Positions 9,257 to 19,669 of a DNA stretch of 64,000 bases are shown piece after piece. The notes beneath the pieces are model-generated. The model was given only the letters and a program-made list of their open reading frames with translations, did no database searches and was not told where the DNA came from. A program made the translations under genes and the position numbers. Every line of letters begins with the position of its first letter. Position 1 is the first letter of the stretch. Source of the stretch: Carboxylicivirga fragile (GTDB lineage: Bacteria > Bacteroidota > Bacteroidia > Bacteroidales > Marinilabiliaceae); assembly GCA_025499625.1 (NCBI GenBank), contig JAFMVD010000001.1, forward strand, positions 156,215 through 220,214, read 5' to 3'.

Positions 9257-9934
9257 CTATTCGTCCAACAAGTCAGGCCTTAACTGCTTAGTTCGATCGT
9301 ACGCTTGCTCTTCACGCCATTGATCAATTTTAGCCTGATTACCACTTAGAAGCACTTCAGGCACTTTTCTACCCTTGTAATCCGCTGGACGCGTATAAAC
9401 CGGAGGCGATAAAAGTCCATCCTGAAAGCTATCAGTTAAAGCGGATGTTTCATCCGACATAACACCTGGAATCAAACGAATGATCGCATCGGAAACTACT
9501 GCGGCAGCAAGCTCTCCACCAGTTAATACAAAATCGCCTATGGATATTTCTTGAGTAACATACATGTCGCGAATACGTTGATCGATACCCTTATAATGAC
9601 CACAAATAATAATAATGTTCTGAGCCAATGAAAGCGTATTTGCAATGCGCTGATCAAATCGCTGACCATCTGGTGTCATGTATATTATTTGATCATAGGT
9701 GTGCTCCGACTTTAACTTATCTATAAGGTCTGCGATAGGTTGAATTGTCATTACCATGCCAGCTCCACCACCAAAAGCATAGTCATCAACTTTTTTATGC
9801 TTATCTAAGGTATAATCACGAATGTCATGAAACTTCATTTCTACCAATCCCTTATCCATAGCACGCTTCATTATGGATTGCGTTAATGGCCCATCAAACA
9901 TCTCAGGAAACAAGGTTAAAATATCTATACGCAT
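9257..9934 (-). CDS. trmD: tRNA (guanine37-N1)-methyltransferase
   Basis: TrmD methylates G37 of tRNAs that read CNN codons, preventing +1 frameshifting. The 225-residue protein matches the usual size and shows [13 protein letters not shown] at the N-terminus, FGGGAGMVM, the SAM-binding trefoil-knot segments ([14 protein letters not shown] and [14 protein letters not shown]), and the conserved C-terminal domain with [11 protein letters not shown] and [12 protein letters not shown]. It is transcribed alone here, without the rpsP-rimM-rplS neighbours seen in many bacteria. Confidence 0.97.
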   Translation of the reverse strand: MRIDILTLFPEMFDGPLTQSIMKRAMDKGLVEMKFHDIRDYTLDKHKKVDDYAFGGGAGMVMTIQPIADLIDKLKSEHTYDQIIYMTPDGQRFDQRIANTLSLAQNIIIICGHYKGIDQRIRDMYVTQEISIGDFVLTGGELAAAVVSDAIIRLIPGVMSDETSALTDSFQDGLLSPPVYTRPADYKGRKVPEVLLSGNQAKIDQWREEQAYDRTKQLRPDLLDE

Positions 9935-9956
9935 TGATCAACTTTTTTGCAAAGAT

Positions 9957-9998
9957 AGCTAAAAGCTGCTAGCTGCCAGCCATCAGCTAATAGCAATT
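9957..9998. repeat. Degenerate 7-nt-period repeat upstream of trmD
   Basis: Six in-phase heptamers: AGCTAAA, AGCTGCT, AGCTGCC, AGCCATC, AGCTAAT, AGCAATT, all starting AGC. They lie 23 bp upstream of the trmD start on the opposite strand. AGCT makes many units self-complementary. Confidence 0.7.
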
Positions 9999-10119
9999 CA
10001 CTAATGGCTTTCTTTTTCAAGCAAAAAATTTGCCTATTGCCCGATAAACAATATATTCGTAGGATAAATTGATGCTAAGCAAATTACTCGCCTGGCACAG
10101 AAAATGAACTCATAAGCTT

Positions 10120-12123
10120 ATGGAAGCACAAGATCTAAACAAACCGTTAGAAGAAAATGATGGTTTGAATTCAGAAACAAATTCTGAAAATACGACAAAT
10201 GAAGAAACAACACCGCAAGAAGCAACTACTGCGGACCCTGAAAAAGAGACTGAATCTGTTCAAGAAGAAAAGATAGCAGAACCAGTTGAGGAAGTTAAAC
10301 CCGACGAAAAATCAGAACAAGAAGAAGTAAAAGTAACCAACGAGGTTGAATCTGATTCTGAGGAAGAATCTGGTGAAAAAGAGGAACATGTAATTGAACC
10401 TGTTGATCACATCATGCTTCATAAAAATGAACTGGTTGATCGTTTAAAGGAAGTTCTTCAAAGCTACCCGGTTGAAAAACTAAGAGATGAAGTAGAAGCT
10501 ATTAAGTCTGCTTTTTACAAAAAACACAGTGCCGAACTTGAAGACCTTAAACGAAAGTTTATTGAATCAGGTGAGAAAGAGGAAGACTTTAAAGCGCCTG
10601 TTGACACTCAAGAAATTGACTTTAAAAAGTTTCTGCAACAATTTAAGGAGCGCAAAGCAGAATTTAACCGTCGTATTGAGGACGAAAAAGCTAGCAACTA
10701 TAAGGCTAAACTAGAGGTTATAGAAGCCATTAAGGAATTGATAAATCGTCAGGAATCATTAAACGATACATTCCAGCACTTCAGAGAATTGCAACAACAA
10801 TGGCGCAATATTGGCTCTATCCCACAAAACAAAGTGCATGACTTGTGGGAAACTTACAACTATCACATTGAGAATTTCTACAATTACATAAAGATAAATA
10901 AAGAATTACGAGATCTTGATTTGAAGCGTAATCATGAAGCTAAAATTGGTTTGTGCGAAAAAGCTGAGAAGCTATTATTAGAGCCAACCATTGTTAAAGC
11001 TTTTAAAACGCTTCAGAAATTTCATGAGCAATGGCGCGAAATTGGCCCTGTACCTCGTGATCACAAAGAAGAGTTATGGCAACGTTTTAAGGAAGCGACA
11101 TCTTTAATTAATAAACGCCATCAGGCCTATTTCGAAAACCTTAAAGATCAACTACAGAAGAATCTTGATGCGAAATCGGAATTGTGTGAAAAAGCCGAAA
11201 CACTTTCAGCAGTTGATTTACATTCGCCAAAAGAATGGGAAGCAAAAAGCAAAGAGCTTATAGAATTGCAAACCATATGGAAAACCATTGGTTTTGCTCC
11301 TAAAAAAGACAACAATCGCATTTACGAACGTTTCCGCACGGCTTGTGATACCTTCTTTAATAAAAAACGTGAGTTCTTTAAATCATATAAATCGGAACAA
11401 GCAACCAACCTGCAGTTGAAAACTGAGTTATGTATTCAGGCTGAAGCAATGAAAGAAAGTACCGATTGGAAACGAACAACTGACGAGTACATAAAAATTC
11501 AGAAGCGCTGGAAAGAAATTGGCCCTGTACCACGTAAACAATCAGATGTTGTTTGGAAACGTTTCAGAACTGCTTGTGATGCTTTTTTTGAGCATAAATC
11601 AAGTTTCTTTAGCGATAAAGACGAGATTCAGGATAAAAACCTTGAACTGAAGGAAGCTTTGGTTAAGGAATTGGGTGAGTTTAAACCGCATGAGAATTCT
11701 GAAGATAACTTCAAGGCACTTCAAGGGTTTCAACATCGCTGGTCAGAAATTGGTCATGTACCTATTAAGGAAAAAGATAGAGTAAACCAGGCATTCAGGG
11801 CTTTAATCAATCAGTATTTCGACAACCTTAAATTGAACGAATACGATAAAAATGTTGAGAAATTCCGTAATAAGATTGAAAATTACAAAACAGCTGATTA
11901 CTCTGGAGATCGTTTAACTCAGGAACGAAATAAGATCATTTCGAAGCTAAAACAACTTGAGAGCGATATTACACTTTGGGAAAATAACATTGGTTTCTTT
12001 GCCAAATCAAAAAAATCAGAAGCTTTGGTTCGTGATTTCACGCACAAGATTGAAACCGGAAAGAAAAATATCAAACTGCTTAACAAGAAGTTAGACATGT
12101 TGGAAGACATGAATAAAAAATAA
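10120..12123 (+). CDS. DUF349 repeat protein with acidic N-terminus
   Basis: A 667-residue cytoplasmic protein. The first ~90 residues are low-complexity and rich in Glu. The rest is helical, with at least five DUF349 units recognisable by W(R/K)xIGxxP: WRNIGSIPQ, WREIGPVPRD, WKTIGFAPKK, WKEIGPVPRK and WSEIGHVPIK, each followed by a helix with FR and a paired-aromatic turn. The C-terminus (about 590-667) looks like a coiled coil. DUF349 proteins occur widely in Bacteroidota and Actinobacteria; no enzymatic activity is implied by the motifs. Monocistronic, ending at a strong terminator before pyrG. Confidence 0.85.
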   Translation: MEAQDLNKPLEENDGLNSETNSENTTNEETTPQEATTADPEKETESVQEEKIAEPVEEVKPDEKSEQEEVKVTNEVESDSEEESGEKEEHVIEPVDHIMLHKNELVDRLKEVLQSYPVEKLRDEVEAIKSAFYKKHSAELEDLKRKFIESGEKEEDFKAPVDTQEIDFKKFLQQFKERKAEFNRRIEDEKASNYKAKLEVIEAIKELINRQESLNDTFQHFRELQQQWRNIGSIPQNKVHDLWETYNYHIENFYNYIKINKELRDLDLKRNHEAKIGLCEKAEKLLLEPTIVKAFKTLQKFHEQWREIGPVPRDHKEELWQRFKEATSLINKRHQAYFENLKDQLQKNLDAKSELCEKAETLSAVDLHSPKEWEAKSKELIELQTIWKTIGFAPKKDNNRIYERFRTACDTFFNKKREFFKSYKSEQATNLQLKTELCIQAEAMKESTDWKRTTDEYIKIQKRWKEIGPVPRKQSDVVWKRFRTACDAFFEHKSSFFSDKDEIQDKNLELKEALVKELGEFKPHENSEDNFKALQGFQHRWSEIGHVPIKEKDRVNQAFRALINQYFDNLKLNEYDKNVEKFRNKIENYKTADYSGDRLTQERNKIISKLKQLESDITLWENNIGFFAKSKKSEALVRDFTHKIETGKKNIKLLNKKLDMLEDMNKK

Positions 12124-12129
12124 TTACTT

Positions 12130-12157
12130 AGGTCGGCTTATCGCCGACCTTTTTTTT
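12130..12157 (+). terminator. Rho-independent terminator after the DUF349 gene
   Basis: AGGTCGGC pairs with GCCGACCT around TTATC and is followed by eight T. Confidence 0.9.
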
Positions 12158-12201
12158 GAACCATTAATAAATTATAGTCCTAATTATTAATGGTATTTTT
12201 C

Positions 12202-12209
12202 TACCTTTG
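12202..12209 (+). promoter_or_regulatory. -7 promoter element of pyrG-yidC
   Basis: TACCTTTG fits TAnnTTTG. It lies 55 bp upstream of the pyrG GTG; no clear TTTG is found 19-21 nt further upstream. Confidence 0.45.
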
Positions 12210-12225
12210 TGGTTTTTAAATTTGA

Positions 12226-13866
<1,641 letters not shown>

Positions 13867-13880
13867 AAAATAAACATACA

Positions 13881-15743
13881 ATGGATAAAAATTCGATAAC
13901 CGGAATTATTCTTATAACTGCAATACTTGGTTTTGCCTGGTGGTACAACAAACCATCGGAAGAACAAATTGCAGAACAACAGCGTTTACGCGATTCCATC
14001 GAGCAAGTTGAATTAGTAAAGATAAAAGCTGAACAACAAGCGCGTGAATTGCAGGCTCAACAAGCGCAAAAAGAAGTTGAAGAGGCTGCTCCAGTTGATT
14101 CGGCTCAAATAGAGGCTGAATTAAATAGCCGATACGGATTATTTGCATCTGCTGCCGAAGGTTCTGAAGAGTTCATTACTCTTGAAAATGATGTTGTTAA
14201 AATTAAACTAACATCAAAGGGTGCACGTATTTATTCGGTTGAATTAAAGGACTACCAAACACACGATGGACAGCCGGTTATACTAAGCGATGGCGACCAA
14301 AATAAATTTGGTTTCAACTTCGTTCATAATAGTCGCGTTTTTCATACGAATGACCTTTATTTTGAAAAGATAAGTTCAAGCACTGATAAAGTTGACTTTA
14401 TTGTTAATGCTGAAGAAGGTAAGATGCTATTTAGCTATACCCTACCAGAAAATGGCTACATGCTTGACTTTAATATATCAACTTCTAATCTTCAAAACAT
14501 TATTGCCACCAACTCAGGAGCTCTAGAGATGGATTGGACAATGGATGTAATGGCGCAAGAAAAGGGCGTTAAATTTGAGCGTCAACGTGCAGGTGTATAC
14601 TATCTATTTGGTGAAGATGATGTGGATGACATTACAGCTACCAGCTCTGATTCTGAAGAGTTAAGAACCAAATTAAAATGGGTGGCTTTTAAAGATCAGT
14701 TCTTTTCGTCTGTATTTATTTCGAAAGATCAATTCTTAAGCGGTCAGGTTAGTTTAGATGTTCCGGAAGATCAGAATGACAGATTGATTATGAGTGCTGC
14801 TGCTAAAGTAGCTGTACCATATACTGGTAACGACAATTTAGATTTCAACTTTTACTTTGGACCAAACGATTTTAAGGCGCTTAAACCTTATGAGGAAGAG
14901 CTTAACCTTCGTAAATTAGTGTATTTAGGATGGGGACCTCTTAGAGTTATCAACCTTGGTGTTATTGAAGTATTCCATTTCTTCGAGCGTTTCATTAGCA
15001 ATTACGGATTAATCATTCTTGTATTAACGATTCTAATCAAGATGCTTCTCTTTCCACTAACCTACAAGTCGTATATTTCAACGGCTAAAATGAAGGTTTT
15101 GAAACCTCAGATTGAAGAGATCAATAACAAGATACCGAAAGAAAAATCAATGGAACGCCAACAGGCAACCATGGCATTGTATCGCAAAGCAGGTGTAAAC
15201 CCAATGGGTGGCTGTTTACCAATGTTACTGCAAATGCCGATTCTGTTTGCCATGTTCCAGTTTTTCCCTGCATCCATTGAGCTACGTGGCGAAAGTTTCC
15301 TATGGGCAACTGATTTATCGAGCTACGATTCAATTTATGAATGGGATAAGTACATACCTTATGTGAGTGATTATTTTGGAAATCATATTAGTTTATTCTG
15401 TCTACTAATGTCGATTACAAATATCGTGTATACTAAAATTAACCAGGAAATGACTCAAAGCAGTCAGCAAATGCCTGGTATGAAAGGTATGATGTACATG
15501 ATGCCAGTAATGTTCTTGGTATTCTTTAATAACTATGCTTCAGGTTTAAGTTATTACTATTTTATCTCAACGCTTATTACCATTGGTCAAACTTTGTTAA
15601 TTCGTCGTTTTGTTGATGAAAAAGCATTATTAGCTAAACTTAAGGCTAATCAAAAGAAACCTTCTAAAAAATCTAACTTTCAGAAACGATTGGAAGATAT
15701 GCAGAAGCAACAAAAGCAAGGTGGCAACAAGAAAAAGCGTTAA
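13881..15743 (+). CDS. yidC: Membrane protein insertase YidC
   Basis: Inserts and folds inner-membrane proteins, alone or with SecYEG. The 620-residue product has an N-terminal membrane anchor (about residues 7-21), a coiled Gln/Glu-rich linker, a large periplasmic beta domain (about 95-340), and the conserved C-terminal 60KD_IMP core with hydrophobic segments from about residue 360 onward, including NPMGGCLPMLLQMPILFAMF. The C-terminus is Lys/Gln-rich, as expected for ribosome contact. Length fits Bacteroidota YidC. It is the second gene of a pyrG-yidC operon and ends at a strong terminator. Confidence 0.96.
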   Translation: MDKNSITGIILITAILGFAWWYNKPSEEQIAEQQRLRDSIEQVELVKIKAEQQARELQAQQAQKEVEEAAPVDSAQIEAELNSRYGLFASAAEGSEEFITLENDVVKIKLTSKGARIYSVELKDYQTHDGQPVILSDGDQNKFGFNFVHNSRVFHTNDLYFEKISSSTDKVDFIVNAEEGKMLFSYTLPENGYMLDFNISTSNLQNIIATNSGALEMDWTMDVMAQEKGVKFERQRAGVYYLFGEDDVDDITATSSDSEELRTKLKWVAFKDQFFSSVFISKDQFLSGQVSLDVPEDQNDRLIMSAAAKVAVPYTGNDNLDFNFYFGPNDFKALKPYEEELNLRKLVYLGWGPLRVINLGVIEVFHFFERFISNYGLIILVLTILIKMLLFPLTYKSYISTAKMKVLKPQIEEINNKIPKEKSMERQQATMALYRKAGVNPMGGCLPMLLQMPILFAMFQFFPASIELRGESFLWATDLSSYDSIYEWDKYIPYVSDYFGNHISLFCLLMSITNIVYTKINQEMTQSSQQMPGMKGMMYMMPVMFLVFFNNYASGLSYYYFISTLITIGQTLLIRRFVDEKALLAKLKANQKKPSKKSNFQKRLEDMQKQQKQGGNKKKR

Positions 15744-15764
15744 GCTACTTTAGTTCTAAAATAT

Positions 15765-15803
15765 AAATGCCGTTAAAGATTATTCTTTAACGGCATTTTT
15801 TTT
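15765..15803 (+). terminator. Terminator of the pyrG-yidC operon
   Basis: A 14-15 bp stem (AAATGCCGTTAAAGA with its complement) with a TTAT loop is followed by eight or more T. Confidence 0.92.
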
Positions 15804-16123
15804 ATTGGTAAGGTCTTTCTAAGTGGCATTAAGATGCATTCGTTGTGATACAAATAAACCAAATCCGATAGCTATCGGATTTGTAATAAATAGGTATCAT
15901 TAGTATGAATCTATTCTTTTTTTATCTCCCCTTTAATTATCAAAGTAGAATGTTTTCTATGACTGAAAGTCATATTTATTTTAACCCAAGCTACTATGCT
16001 TGGGCAAAATAAGATAGTTAAATTAATCAAGACTCAGTCTTGCAAACGATATTAAACAGCTTATTCCTCAGATATATCTATTGATCTATAAATACCCTCA
16101 ACTCTGCCGAATTTTTAAGCATT
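15804..16123. other. Gene-free region with a row of four palindromes
   Basis: No coding potential is visible between yidC and the convergent Crp-type gene. It holds four separate perfect inverted repeats within about 180 bp: a 22-nt palindrome centred on CCGATAGCTATCGG (15861-15882), TATGACT/AGTCATA (15958-15974), CCCAAGC/GCTTGGG (15985-16004) and CAAGACT/AGTCTTG (16028-16042). They could be successive hairpins of an untranslated RNA or protein-binding sites; sequence alone does not decide. Confidence 0.6.
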
Positions 16124-16786
16124 CTACGAAATCATCACAATCTTCTGTAACTTTTCCTTACTTACAATGCTTATCTCCCTTCTATTAAAGGCAAGTACAC
16201 CATCTTCTTTAAATTCGGTGATCAAGCGACTAACAGACTCTTTTGAAGTTCCAATCCATCTGGCCATATCCACACGCGAAATAACCAATGGAATAGGCTC
16301 ATCATCTTTGGTTTGAAATAGCTCTTGTAATTTTAAGAATAAATTAGCCAAACGTCCACGTACCGTTTTTTGAGAGATTTCAATTAATGAATTACATGTT
16401 TGCTTTAACTCTTCCATGGTTTGTTTCATCACCATTTCGGATAAGGCTTTATCTTCTTTCATGGCTTTAATTAAAGCATCACCCGGAATAACACACACTT
16501 CACTTTCAGTTAGGCTTTCACAACCAGTCACTTCCGGCTCATCTGACAAAAGTGAATGAAAACCTATTAAACTCCCGGCTTTCACTAAACGAACGATCTG
16601 TTGATCTCCTTTTTTTCCGCTACGAAATATTTTGAGCAAACCACTCTTTACGTAATAAGCATGCTTCATAGTTGAATCCTGGGCATATACCACATCACCA
16701 AATTCGTACTTTCTACACTTTTTAAAAGTTAAATCACTTAACTTATTTTGAGCTTCAAAGAAGGATGTATAATTGAATGATACCAT
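16124..16786 (-). CDS. Crp/Fnr family transcriptional regulator
   Basis: A 220-residue regulator with an N-terminal cyclic-nucleotide-binding-like beta barrel (about residues 20-140, with YVKSGLLKIFR and GSLIGFHSLLSDE) and a C-terminal winged helix-turn-helix (about 155-215). The recognition helix is in MARWIGTSKESVSRL and closely resembles the Crp consensus helix. No Fnr-type cysteine cluster is present, so an oxygen-sensing Fe-S centre is unlikely. The effector cannot be inferred; the classical cAMP-binding residues are not obvious. It ends facing yidC across the palindrome-rich gap. Confidence 0.88.
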   Translation of the reverse strand: MVSFNYTSFFEAQNKLSDLTFKKCRKYEFGDVVYAQDSTMKHAYYVKSGLLKIFRSGKKGDQQIVRLVKAGSLIGFHSLLSDEPEVTGCESLTESEVCVIPGDALIKAMKEDKALSEMVMKQTMEELKQTCNSLIEISQKTVRGRLANLFLKLQELFQTKDDEPIPLVISRVDMARWIGTSKESVSRLITEFKEDGVLAFNRREISIVSKEKLQKIVMIS

Positions 16787-16940
16787 ATTACGACGTTTAA
16801 TAATGCTGATTATTTAAACTCTGTTGAGCTTATTTGCAATACAAAGGTAAAAATAATAATAAATCTATTCTGACAATTATCATTCCCTTATTACTGATGC
16901 CCTTATTCAGGACTTGTGTTTTGTTTAAAAAATTCAAAAA

Positions 16941-17222
16941 GTGAATACCTTACACAAGTCACTTACTACCTTATCCGATTCAGATGCTGGTTTATTTCTT
17001 GCAGTTGAAACCTTATACAATTCAGTCAAGAGTTTATCTAAGTCAGTTGACATTTTATCTGAGTCAGTGAAGGATTTATTTCACTCAGCTAATACTTTAT
17101 TTAACTCAGTTAATACTTTATGGCACGATAAAATCTTAACTAACACCCATTATGCTTTAATTGCCCTGAATAAGACTTTATGGTACAATGGCAAAGAGAA
17201 GAAACAGTTTGGAAGTATGTGA
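16941..17222 (+). CDS. Possible 93-aa heptad-repeat protein
   Basis: An open frame starting at GTG encodes nine successive seven-residue units with Leu at position 1, usually Ser at 4 and Val/Leu/Ala at 5, for example LSKSVDI, LSESVKD, LFHSANT and LFNSVNT. Leu and Val spaced 4 then 3 residues apart is the core pattern of a coiled coil. The frame exists because the DNA is a 21-bp repeat; the same repeat on the other strand contains stops, so only this strand is open. It has no signal peptide and no recognised family. It may be a small coiled-coil protein or non-coding repeat DNA that happens to stay open. Confidence 0.3.
   Translation: MNTLHKSLTTLSDSDAGLFLAVETLYNSVKSLSKSVDILSESVKDLFHSANTLFNSVNTLWHDKILTNTHYALIALNKTLWYNGKEKKQFGSM
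16950..17138 (+). repeat. Array of 21-bp degenerate repeats (nine units)
   Basis: Units begin at 16950 and every 21 bp after it, with consensus TTATnnnnnTCAGTnnanact. Units four to eight are closest to one another; the flanking units keep mainly the initial TTA. Phase never slips over 189 bp although the sequence diverges strongly, consistent with selection on the frame or on the spacing. Confidence 0.8.
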
Positions 17223-17245
17223 ATAGTATTGAAACGGATAAACGT

Positions 17246-17278
17246 AAAAAAAGTGTAGATACGTTTATCTACACTTTT
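17246..17278 (-). terminator. Terminator of the M43 protease gene
   Basis: The stem AAAAGTGTAGAT / ATCTACACTTTT has seven T beyond it on the minus strand. A second pairing, GATAAACGT (17237-17245) with ACGTTTATC (17261-17269), competes with the stem. Confidence 0.7.
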
Positions 17279-17326
17279 AACACACTCAAATTAGTCGTCG
17301 TATTACTAATTTAAAACTCAATAAAA

Positions 17327-17360
17327 ACTACCCCGGAAGACTCAATCAGACCGGGATAGT
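17327..17360. repeat. Imperfect inverted repeat downstream of the M43 gene
   Basis: ACTACCCCGG pairs with CCGGGATAGT with one mismatch around a 14-nt loop. It may be a second 3' hairpin of the protease transcript. Confidence 0.4.
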
Positions 17361-17451
17361 ACCTAGGGGTAGGATTTGTGGTTGTTATTTATGGTAATGG
17401 CTTACTAAGCCTTTATTAATTTCACGTTTCTATTGGTGTAATACCTTAGTA

Positions 17452-18621
17452 TTATTTAATGTACACCTTCTTGCTTATTACATGTCCTTGCGATATAATT
17501 CTCAAAAAATATATACCTGATACGGCATATGTAAGTGATGTATTATTAGTTTCGGCCACTTTATTTCCAGTGATATCGAATAATTCAGCCTTAAATGTAT
17601 CTAACCCTTCAATGTTAATTATGCCATGTGATGGATTAGGATATACTTTTAATTTATTTTCGATTTCCTCTTGCAACCCTGTTACAGTATCATCATATAT
17701 GCCTGTAAAAATTAAATTATCCTCTGACCAAAGATTACTTCGATAGTCGTGTTCCATCCAATATGTCATCAATTCTCCTTGATCATTTGTAAACATGGCT
17801 GTACAGCCTGAGTAAGACATAAAATTCTCAGTATTTACCAATCCATCGCTACAAATATCACCCTTTGAACATTCCCATGCTTCGCATTTTGTTATTGGTG
17901 TATCTTCTATACCGTCATCTCCACAACTTGTATATGAGGCACCAAAAACATGTGACAAGCCCAAATAATGGCCAACTTCATGTGTCAAAATATCATTGTT
18001 TGGAGTATAGGAGTGATTAATCATTTTATAATTATATACTATACCAGCCCATTTACCGCCTTGATCGTAACTTGGTAGATAGGACCAGCCACTACCCATA
18101 TCATCTCCGTTGACATTATAAGTCAACCAAATTTGAAGATATCGTTGTGTACCACCAATGTTACTACCGGTATTAAAATTCTGATAGGACTTCAATGTAC
18201 TGTTCGAGCCCGGATTATCACCTTTCCAGTCTTTTTTATTATAGGTAATGCCATTAAAGGCATCGCCATATTTATCTTTTTTAGCTAAATGAAATTTGTA
18301 GTTACATTGAGCTATAATGGGTTTAAATGTGCCTTGTACATTATCAACGTTACGATGCTGACCAGAAAAGTTTCCATTTAGCAAGTCAATGGCATACTGC
18401 GCATCTTGCAATGTAAATTTCGATTGTGGATCACTGGGATCAAACACATGAAAAACAACAGGTATGTGATAAGTACTCTGAGTCGATTTTAATTTTAATC
18501 GTTCACTCTTAGGTACAACATGTACATCGTTGCAACTGCAAACTATACGTGGATCAATATTTTGAGCCCTAGTACCCAGTGAAATAACAAATAATAATAT
18601 TATCAGAAGTTCCCCCTTCAT
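17452..18621 (-). CDS. Secreted M43 (cytophagalysin-type) zinc metalloprotease with T9SS signal
   Basis: A 389-residue secreted protease. It has an N-terminal signal peptide (residues 1-19) and a metzincin zinc site HEVGHYLGLSH with ligands His214, His218 and His224 and general base Glu215. A Met-turn follows in FMSYSGC (Met268), with several nearby cysteines as in the M43 pappalysin family. The C-terminal 75 residues form a type IX sorting domain: KVYPNPSHG, then a beta-rich stretch ending VISKKVYIK. It is therefore predicted to cross the outer membrane by T9SS and stay surface-attached or be released. It lies downstream of SusCD locus 1, separated from the lipoprotein gene by a hairpin, which suggests protein degradation linked to peptide uptake. 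Confidence 0.9.
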   Translation of the reverse strand: MKGELLIILLFVISLGTRAQNIDPRIVCSCNDVHVVPKSERLKLKSTQSTYHIPVVFHVFDPSDPQSKFTLQDAQYAIDLLNGNFSGQHRNVDNVQGTFKPIIAQCNYKFHLAKKDKYGDAFNGITYNKKDWKGDNPGSNSTLKSYQNFNTGSNIGGTQRYLQIWLTYNVNGDDMGSGWSYLPSYDQGGKWAGIVYNYKMINHSYTPNNDILTHEVGHYLGLSHVFGASYTSCGDDGIEDTPITKCEAWECSKGDICSDGLVNTENFMSYSGCTAMFTNDQGELMTYWMEHDYRSNLWSEDNLIFTGIYDDTVTGLQEEIENKLKVYPNPSHGIINIEGLDTFKAELFDITGNKVAETNNTSLTYAVSGIYFLRIISQGHVISKKVYIK

Positions 18622-18656
18622 AATTCTTGATAACTAAGTTGTGGATTTGATGAATT

Positions 18657-18690
18657 AAATTGAGAGGCTAAAGTTTTAGCCTCTCAATTT
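18657..18690 (-). terminator. Hairpin between the locus 1 lipoprotein and M43 genes
   Basis: A perfect 16-bp inverted repeat (AAATTGAGAGGCTAAA and its complement) with a 2-nt spacer. On the minus strand it is followed by an A/T-rich tract rather than a long U run, so it may attenuate rather than fully stop transcription. Confidence 0.7.
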
Positions 18691-18697
18691 ATATTAT

Positions 18698-19669
18698 TTA
18701 CTCTACTTGACCAGCTTTTATAGAAAGCCCTTGTGTTTCCATACAATGTTCATAAATATTCATGACCAATCCATCATCAGAAATGCTTACATAGGTCCAT
18801 GCATTTACATCAACGCCATAAAATTTGATACGAGTAGCTATATAGCCTGATTTACCAAATTGCTCTTCATGTACAATCGGAATAGCATAAGCATCACCAT
18901 TTGATTCAAACCACTCGAAACTTTTCTCGTTAATAATTTCATCTTCCTCAAGGAAGTTGATATAATTAACGCCATCAATTACTTTATATGCAATCTTTGC
19001 AGCTTTTGGATCTAAGGTTAATTTATTATCCGGTCGTAACCAAATACCAGTCCAGAACCTTTGTACAGGCCAATCATCAGTAGCACTATACCAATAAAAA
19101 TCAAAACCTTGCCATGTTAAATCACCATTAGTCATTGGGTTCAACTTAGCCCAACTACTAGTCGCATCCATCCATCCCCAGAAACCTCCTGTGAAGAAAT
19201 TAAATATTGGATCAGGACTAAGACGTTCTAGTTTGCAATTAATGAAAGTATTGTTGATTGCTTTATCTATTTCGGTTAAAGTGAGATCAAAAGTATAAGT
19301 AACCGTACCAAATGGTATTTTGCTACAATCGATTAATAACAACTCATAATCCTGACTATCATTGCCTTTATTAAGTAGTACATCACCATTAATCTCTACA
19401 ATAGAACCTTCAGGCAAATTAGAGTTACTAATTTCTGCCTTATATCTCACATCTGCAGGCAAAGAAATTGTTGATTCAAATTTAACCGTGTAATACTGTA
19501 ATTTATCAAATTCACCAATAATCTGATTAGTAGCATTAGCTTCTGTGCTTACTTCCACATCGGCAAGAGTTATCATCTCATCTTCGGGTAGCTCCATTTC
19601 GCATGATACCATTAAAGAGGCAAATGATATCAAGAAAATATATTTAAAGAAATTTCTTTTAGTTATCAT
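18698..19669 (-). CDS. SusCD-associated surface lipoprotein, unknown family
   Basis: The ATG at 19669 gives a lipoprotein signal (MITKRNFFKYIF to LMVSC, lipidated Cys near residue 23) followed by acidic residues typical of surface-exported Bacteroidota lipoproteins. A longer frame from 19708 was rejected because it puts 13 polar residues ahead of the signal. The mature part (about 300 aa) starts with a beta-rich domain, then a Trp/Phe-rich region (FFTGGFWGWMD, then WQGFDFYWY). I do not recognise the family. It overlaps the end of SusD by 11 bp, so the two are translationally coupled; in this position such proteins usually bind or process the transported substrate. Confidence 0.75.
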   Translation of the reverse strand: MITKRNFFKYIFLISFASLMVSCEMELPEDEMITLADVEVSTEANATNQIIGEFDKLQYYTVKFESTISLPADVRYKAEISNSNLPEGSIVEINGDVLLNKGNDSQDYELLLIDCSKIPFGTVTYTFDLTLTEIDKAINNTFINCKLERLSPDPIFNFFTGGFWGWMDATSSWAKLNPMTNGDLTWQGFDFYWYSATDDWPVQRFWTGIWLRPDNKLTLDPKAAKIAYKVIDGVNYINFLEEDEIINEKSFEWFESNGDAYAIPIVHEEQFGKSGYIATRIKFYGVDVNAWTYVSISDDGLVMNIYEHCMETQGLSIKAGQVE

